Source: CAXXOK01 sp035353615 (lineage in GTDB: Bacteria; Bacillota; Clostridia; Christensenellales; Aristaeellaceae). From it: a stretch of DNA of 64,000 nt. Under the pieces are notes generated by a model. The model did not search any database. It was not told the origin of the DNA and was given only the letters and a program-made list of their open reading frames with translations. Location of the stretch: the NCBI GenBank assembly GCA_035353615.1, contig DAOPZY010000008.1, positions 24,461 to 88,460 on the forward strand, read 5' to 3'. Shown one piece after another: positions 59,631 through 64,000 of the stretch. The first letter of the stretch is position 1. Each line of letters starts with the position of its first letter. The translations under genes were made by a program, and so were the position numbers.

Positions 59631-60384
59631 CTTGAGGGTACTGGTTGCGGATGACGATGCGGGCATGCGCACGGTGATGCGCCATATCATTGAACGGGTG
59701 AACGGTTTTCAACTGGTGGGCGAGGCGGAGGACGGCGAGGATGCCCTGAAGAAAGCGGAAACGCTCAAGCCGCAAGTGGTGTTTCTGGACGTTGAAATGC
59801 CAAAGCTGAGCGGCGTGGATTGCGCTCGCACCCTTCAGGATATGGATCCGACGACGGTTATTATTTTTGCCACCGCGCACGATGCGTACATGAGCGACGC
59901 TTTCGAGGTGTACGCGTTTGACTATCTGGTGAAGCCTTTTAAAGTGGAACGCGTGATGCAGACGTTGGAGCGTATTCGGGATCGGCTCACGTGCAAACCC
60001 GTGCCGCAGGAGGAGGAGATGCCGCACGTGGTTTCCGCGGCGCGTAAGGCGATCGACGGTCGCCTGATGCTGCGACACCGGGAGGGCGTCAGCTTTATTG
60101 ACCTGAACGATATTTTGCTGGTGCAGCGCGAAGATCGGGCAACCGTGCTCTATACAAGCGACGAAGGTCGCTTTGTCACAGGCGACTCGCTTTCGGATAT
60201 GGAAGAACGGCTGCCCGCGAACGTGTTTTTCCGTTGCCATAAGAGCTATATTATCAACCTGAACCACATCAAGGATATCACGCCGTACGGCCGTTGGACG
60301 TACGTGGTGCGTTTACAGGGCACCAAGCATGACGCGCTGATTACCCATGAGAAATATGAGGAGCTGGAGCAATTGTTTCGCTAG
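59620..60384 (+). CDS. LytTR-family response regulator
   Basis: A 254-aa LytR/AlgR-type regulator. Receiver (1-120: VLVADDDAG, phospho-acceptor Asp in VVFLDVEMPKLSG, FDYLVKPF) and LytTR DNA-binding domain (about 140-250: RLMLRHREGVSFIDLNDILL, FFRCHKSYIINLNHI). GGGAGTAAG precedes the ATG. No kinase gene is adjacent. Overlap with the membrane protein and the floA operon suggests co-expression. Confidence 0.92.
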   Translation: MMDDLRVLVADDDAGMRTVMRHIIERVNGFQLVGEAEDGEDALKKAETLKPQVVFLDVEMPKLSGVDCARTLQDMDPTTVIIFATAHDAYMSDAFEVYAFDYLVKPFKVERVMQTLERIRDRLTCKPVPQEEEMPHVVSAARKAIDGRLMLRHREGVSFIDLNDILLVQREDRATVLYTSDEGRFVTGDSLSDMEERLPANVFFRCHKSYIINLNHIKDITPYGRWTYVVRLQGTKHDALITHEKYEELEQLFR

Positions 60385-60584
60385 GGTCATATAGGCGGAC
60401 CCTGAGAGAACCGGCCCCATCCGCGAAACCGACGATGGCCGAAAATACGCGTTTCGGGCGTATCGATGTTGTTCAACCATTTGGCGCTGTAACCCATCTG
60501 TTTGTTATCAGTAACCAACAGGCCAATCGGAAGAACAGATCACCGAAACAGGCGGCATAAGCGATACCAAACGGAAATCAATCC

Positions 60585-60632
60585 AAATGCGGGATATCGG
60601 GGGACATATCGTCCCAAGAATATCCCGCATTT
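60585..60632. terminator. Nested palindrome between convergent operons
   Basis: Outer stem AAATGCGGGATAT (60585-60597) with 60620-60632, inner stem GGGAC/GTCCC (60601-60615). Likely a two-way terminator for the LytTR and glutaredoxin genes; it is placed 200 bp after one and 95 bp after the other. The rest of 60385-60726 shows no gene. Confidence 0.65.
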
Positions 60633-60726
60633 TGATATCACCACAGGCGCTGTTTCAAATCCGGATGGCTTTGCTGGTTTGCGTGAGTTTTAGCGACAGG
60701 ATACTTGACGAAGGGTTACGGCCATG

Positions 60727-60984
60727 CTAGAGCGCGCTGCGCAGAACGGCCTCAACATCCGCTTTGGAGCACGCTCCCTCGTGGGCTTTTTGACCGTCCA
60801 CATAAAACGTGGGCACGTACCAGTAATCATATCGGTCGGCGATTTCGGGATGCTTCCGTTCGTCAATCCGCTCCACTTCCACCGCCGCCAGTTCCGGGTA
60901 AGCGTCGGTCAACTCGTTCAGATAGTTCTCCGCGGCCCGGCAATAGGGGCAACCCACAAAGTGGAAAAGCACAACCTTCTTCAT
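60727..60984 (-). CDS. Glutaredoxin-like protein
   Basis: An 85-aa thioredoxin-fold protein with the active-site CPYC (residues 12-15), a cis-Pro near VPTF and no other domain. Probably reduces small disulfides. Its start overlaps the ThpR stop by 4 bp. Confidence 0.9.
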   Translation of the reverse strand: MKKVVLFHFVGCPYCRAAENYLNELTDAYPELAAVEVERIDERKHPEIADRYDYWYVPTFYVDGQKAHEGACSKADVEAVLRSAL

Positions 60985-61529
60985 TCAGAACGCTCCTTTT
61001 GATGAGGTATAGGCACTGAAAACAGGGAAACGTAGCATAGATTACCCTCGATGCGCGCACTGTGAAACAGGGTTAACGCCTCTACGCGTATGGGTTGCTT
61101 TGGCAGGGGAAGCGCAGGCAAACCGTCCGTAAGGCGCGCTTTACGGGCAAGCGTGATGTGCGGCACAAGCGTTTGATCGTCGAAAATTTCGCCATTGCGC
61201 CGTAGTACGCTGCGAAGGCGTTCGTTCAGCGCCCATAGCGAGGGCGTTGCCTGCACCCCGGCAATGAGGATTGCGTGATCCGCCACCCCAAAATAGCCAA
61301 GAGCTTGGGCTGAGAGCGAAAATGGCTCGCCCTGACCGACGGCTTCGGTTAGCAGACATCGCAGGTTGACCAGATCGCTCTGCGCGCGCTCCCCTAAATA
61401 CGCAAGCGTGATGTGGTAAAGGGATGCCGGAACCACCCGCGCGGGCACGGTTTTCCACAGAGGCGCTACCGCAGCCGATAACGCCTCCTGATAATCCGGT
61501 TTCAACGCAAGCCCAACAAACAAGCGCAT
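60981..61529 (-). CDS. thpR: RNA 2',3'-cyclic phosphodiesterase ThpR (LigT)
   Basis: A 182-aa 2H phosphoesterase that opens 2',3'-cyclic phosphates. Both HxTx motifs are present (HITLAYLG about 39-46, and HITLARKA about 123-130). Followed by a glutaredoxin gene, overlapping by 4 bp, so the two are translated together. Confidence 0.93.
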   Translation of the reverse strand: MRLFVGLALKPDYQEALSAAVAPLWKTVPARVVPASLYHITLAYLGERAQSDLVNLRCLLTEAVGQGEPFSLSAQALGYFGVADHAILIAGVQATPSLWALNERLRSVLRRNGEIFDDQTLVPHITLARKARLTDGLPALPLPKQPIRVEALTLFHSARIEGNLCYVSLFSVPIPHQKERSE

Positions 61530-61628
61530 TTGAACCCTCCCAAGCTGATGGAGTTGCCGCTGCCCGCTCCTGCGTGGTCCTATGTAAAGATACTTTGCGG
61601 GTAACGATTGCCGCGCGAAAGGGTTAAT

Positions 61629-62558
61629 TCATCCGGCGGAACTGCCGGCGGGTGCGTCCTCCAACGTTAAGGTTGTGGAAAAGGCAATCACCGCTTCGCC
61701 GTTGATGGAGACTTCCAAAGGGATTCCGCCTACGCCTTTCACATGCACGCGCATGGAACCCGGGCGGCGGATGGCCTCGCCCTGCACGGCGGCGAAAGTA
61801 GCCTCGCCATTTTGCACAGGAATCAGGCCGTAACGGTACAGGTACGCGCCAAGCGGGCCGTTTGCGTTGCCGGTTACGGGGTCCTCCGGGATGCCGATGG
61901 CGGGGGCAAACATACGGCCGTGTACAGGCACCGGCTGATCTGGCTGAAACGTATAAACGTAGTACCCATTGCAGCCAATACTTTCGCTGAGCAGCCGCAA
62001 GGCTTCCAAATCCGGCTGAAGGGCGTGCAGCCGGTTCTGCGAGCGGACGCCGATCATCACCTTGCTGTGCCCTGTGGAAACAATTTGCACAGGGCCATTT
62101 TGAGCCAGATCGTCCGGGTTTATGCGAAGCGCGGAAAGCAAGCGCGAGAGCGATTCTCCGGCAATCACGTCGCCAAAGGTGACGGTGCCTTGCGTCATCA
62201 CCACCTGATAATCCCCGTGATCCGGAATCAGCTCAACGGGCAGGATTCCGGCGCCAGTTTTTTGCAACACCCGAACATGCCCCAGCTTTTGTTCCACCGC
62301 GCGCACATAGTGCGCCGCCACGGTCGCGTGGCCGCAGATGGGCACTTCGTTTTGGGGCGTAAAAAAGCGAACGCGCACATCGTGGGTGGCATCGTCGGGG
62401 CTTAGCAGAAAAGCGGTTTCCGAATCATTCATTTCGCGCGCAATCTGCTGCATTTCAGCATCTGAAAGCCCATCCGCGTTGGCGACAACCCCGACCGGGT
62501 TGCCCAATAGTTTTTGCCGGGTAAAGGAATCCACCTGATACAGACGATAGCTTCGCAT
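61629..62558 (-). CDS. PhzF-family isomerase/epimerase-like protein
   Basis: A 309-aa PhzF-type protein of the diaminopimelate-epimerase fold. The catalytic Glu47 is in NDSETAFL, and CGHATVAAHY (about 75-84) and EDPVTGNANGPL (about 230-242) are conserved. The usual role is an isomerase of unknown substrate; no phenazine genes are near. AGGAGG 6 nt before the ATG at 62558. Single gene. Confidence 0.92.
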   Translation of the reverse strand: MRSYRLYQVDSFTRQKLLGNPVGVVANADGLSDAEMQQIAREMNDSETAFLLSPDDATHDVRVRFFTPQNEVPICGHATVAAHYVRAVEQKLGHVRVLQKTGAGILPVELIPDHGDYQVVMTQGTVTFGDVIAGESLSRLLSALRINPDDLAQNGPVQIVSTGHSKVMIGVRSQNRLHALQPDLEALRLLSESIGCNGYYVYTFQPDQPVPVHGRMFAPAIGIPEDPVTGNANGPLGAYLYRYGLIPVQNGEATFAAVQGEAIRRPGSMRVHVKGVGGIPLEVSINGEAVIAFSTTLTLEDAPAGSSAG

Positions 62559-62662
62559 GGCAAACCTCCTATCGTGCGCGTTTCGCAAGGCATACACCCC
62601 ATATTGTACCACGCAGCGCAAGTCAAGCGGTTGAAAGAAAACCGCTTAGAAAAAAATCAAAA

Positions 62663-62689
62663 ACCTGATCCCATATCAAGAAATCAGGT
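62663..62689 (-). terminator. Terminator of the amino-acid importer genes
   Basis: On the minus strand ACCTGAT pairs with ATCAGGT, 13-nt loop, followed by TTTTGATTTTTTT, a strong U-tract. Lies 108 bp after the stop at 62797. Confidence 0.85.
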
Positions 62690-62796
62690 CAGTTTGTTGA
62701 ATAAGCAGGTCAAATGATGAAATCCCCGGACGGGTTCCAAAGGTGAAATTGCAGCATCCTTCGCCGGCGCAGGGTACCCAACACTTTGACGGCAGC

Positions 62797-63477
62797 TTAG
62801 CGCACAACGCCTTTCATGGCATTGCCACGCTCGCGGCGGGCAATCCCGGAAAACGTGCGGTTGATGATGTAGTAAATGAAGGCCACTACCAGATACAGTA
62901 CCAGAATATCTTCCGCGGTCACAATGGTGCGGTGAGCCGCCACAATTTTGCTGGTAAAAGAAAGCTCATACGTGCCCACCACCGCGCAGAAGGAGGTATC
63001 CTTGATGGTAGTCACAAATTGGGAAATGAGCGGGGAACGGATGCGCTGAAGCGCCTGAGGGATGATGATGTGCCAAAGAGTCGCCGGGTGGCTGAAACCT
63101 TGAGACGTTGCCGCTTCCCATTGGCCTTTGCCGATGGAGTTCAAACCGCCGCGCACGATTTCCGCCACAATGGCGGAGGTGAAAACTGTCATGGCCGCAA
63201 TGCCGCTTTCCAGCGGCGGCAGTTTGGTCATGAACCGCATGGAAATGACAAACAGGGTCAGCGGGATGTTGCGGACGATTTCGATATACAGGGTCGCAAT
63301 CAATTGAATGGGTTTTCCTTTGGAATTGCGCATCAAACCCAGAATGGTGCCAAAGATCAGGCTCAGGATAATGGATACGGCGGCGATGTAGAGGGTGTTC
63401 AGCAATCCCTGCCCTAGAAACAGCAAAATCTTCGGGGTAAAGACGACGGAAAAGGCGTTTGCCCAACGGTCAAACAT
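62797..63477 (-). CDS. Amino-acid ABC permease (HisM/GlnP type)
   Basis: A 226-aa permease with five helices (LNTLYIAAVSIILSLIFGTI and others) and an EAA-loop QWEAATSQGFSHPATLWHII. Start at ATG 63477 (AAAAGGAG 8 nt upstream), overlapping the upstream gene by 8 bp. Partner of the next gene; binding-protein and ATPase genes would lie beyond the window. Confidence 0.93.
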   Translation of the reverse strand: MFDRWANAFSVVFTPKILLFLGQGLLNTLYIAAVSIILSLIFGTILGLMRNSKGKPIQLIATLYIEIVRNIPLTLFVISMRFMTKLPPLESGIAAMTVFTSAIVAEIVRGGLNSIGKGQWEAATSQGFSHPATLWHIIIPQALQRIRSPLISQFVTTIKDTSFCAVVGTYELSFTSKIVAAHRTIVTAEDILVLYLVVAFIYYIINRTFSGIARRERGNAMKGVVR

Positions 63478-64000
63478 TGCGTACACTCCTTTTCTCCAGA
63501 TAACGGGCCAAAAGCGAGATCGGCAGGCATATGCTCAGATACAGCACGCCGGTCATCACAAAAGTGGGGCCGTAAATCAGGTTGCTGCCGCTCCAACTGT
63601 CGGCGCAGTACATCAGCTCGCCGCCGGCAATCACCGCAAGCACGGAGGAGTTTTTAATCAGGTTTACCGCCTGATTGGTCATGGGGGGCAGGCCAATCTT
63701 GATGGCTTGCGGCAAAATGATGTGGAACATCGATTGCAGGTAGTTAAAGCCCTGACTGCTGGCCGCTTCCATCTGGCCGGTCGGCACAGCCTTAATCGCG
63801 CTGCGGACAATATCCGCGGCGTAGGCGCCCGTATATAATGCCAGGCCCATGATGCCAATCGCAACCACGCCCAGCCGAACTCCAAGTTTAGGTAAAACGT
63901 TGTAGTAAATAAAAATCTGGATCACAAGCGGCGTATTCTGAAAAAAGGACATATACCCCTTGCATAGGGAAAGAACCACGCGATTATGTCCACACAGCAG
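63470..64000 (-). CDS. Amino-acid ABC permease (5' partial, runs off the right edge)
   Basis: At least 176 aa of the partner permease, open to the window edge, so the start is missing; the GTG at 63979 is internal. FFQNTPLVIQIFIYYNVLP near the present N-terminus is conserved in polar amino-acid permeases (HisQ/GlnP), and the EAA-loop is QMEAASSQGFNYLQSMFHI. It lies upstream of and overlaps the other permease. Confidence 0.9.
   Translation of the reverse strand: MLCGHNRVVLSLCKGYMSFFQNTPLVIQIFIYYNVLPKLGVRLGVVAIGIMGLALYTGAYAADIVRSAIKAVPTGQMEAASSQGFNYLQSMFHIILPQAIKIGLPPMTNQAVNLIKNSSVLAVIAGGELMYCADSWSGSNLIYGPTFVMTGVLYLSICLPISLLARYLEKRSVRNV

Noticed and set aside
61629..62558. Phenazine biosynthesis gene cluster
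   Set aside because: Only a PhzF-family protein is present, and such proteins are common without phenazine genes.
1..64000. CRISPR arrays, prophage, insertion sequences, tRNA or rRNA genes
   Set aside because: I looked for regular repeats, transposase or integrase motifs and cloverleaf-type sequences in the intergenic gaps and found none.

Overview
The window looks like chromosomal DNA of an anaerobic, polysaccharide-using member of the Bacillota, most likely class Clostridia. The grounds are strong AGGAGG ribosome sites, sigma-A type promoters, the gene order asp23/yloU-fakA/yloV-recG, an nfeD-floA pair, a Crp-type regulator divergent from a ferredoxin-like gene, YesM/YesN-type two-component genes, and solute-binding proteins with typical clostridial signal peptides. 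The DNA is visibly GC-rich for the group (not computed). I saw no tRNA, rRNA, CRISPR array, insertion sequence or phage gene. A more exact taxonomic placement is not supported by sequence alone.

Layout. 1-12.2 kb: the 3' part of a large surface protein (two SH3b domains plus Ig-like repeats), a Crp/Fnr-type regulator divergent from a 4Fe-4S protein, a membrane-bound diguanylate cyclase, a small exported protein, a large LuxR/MalT-type regulator, TrmO and an orphan OmpR-type regulator. 12.6-27.1 kb: a xylan/oligosaccharide island made of an SDR, a GH8 exo-oligoxylanase, a solute-binding protein with two permeases, one sensor kinase flanked by two AraC-type response regulators, a GH39 beta-xylosidase and a cytoplasmic GH13 amylase. 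27.2-31.6 kb: an MscS channel, an EamA exporter with an AraC regulator, a P-loop kinase-like protein and a UPF0303 protein. 32-38.8 kb: a second ABC importer (binding protein and two permeases) in one minus-strand operon with an ADP-ribosylglycohydrolase-family protein, a divergent AraC regulator, and an alpha/beta esterase.

39.2-47.4 kb: a LacI regulator divergent from a third importer (RbsB/RbsA/RbsC type), followed by a VOC protein, a PfkB sugar kinase and two paralogous cytoplasmic esterases. The shared intergenic region has a consensus promoter on each strand and tandem LacI/GalR-type operators. 48-64 kb is mostly housekeeping: a TIGR04076-like protein, a large membrane protein of unknown role, asp23-fakA-recG, trmL, tandem family-4 uracil-DNA glycosylases, nfeD-floA followed by a small membrane protein and a LytTR response regulator, glutaredoxin/ThpR, PhzF, and two amino-acid ABC permeases running off the right edge.

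How it fits together. Three importers each have their own sensory input: a two-component system, an AraC regulator and a LacI regulator. The first two lack an ATPase gene, so they would need a shared MsmX-type ATPase encoded elsewhere. Intracellular GH8, GH39 and GH13 enzymes and esterases without signal peptides indicate that oligosaccharides, some probably acylated, are taken up first and then broken down in the cytoplasm. In all three importers the binding-protein gene is followed by a perfect GC-rich hairpin without a U-tract, placed before the membrane or ATPase genes. This points to a shared post-transcriptional way of making more binding protein than permease. A degenerate intergenic repeat of about 80-115 bp occurs at three places, with a fourth partial copy.
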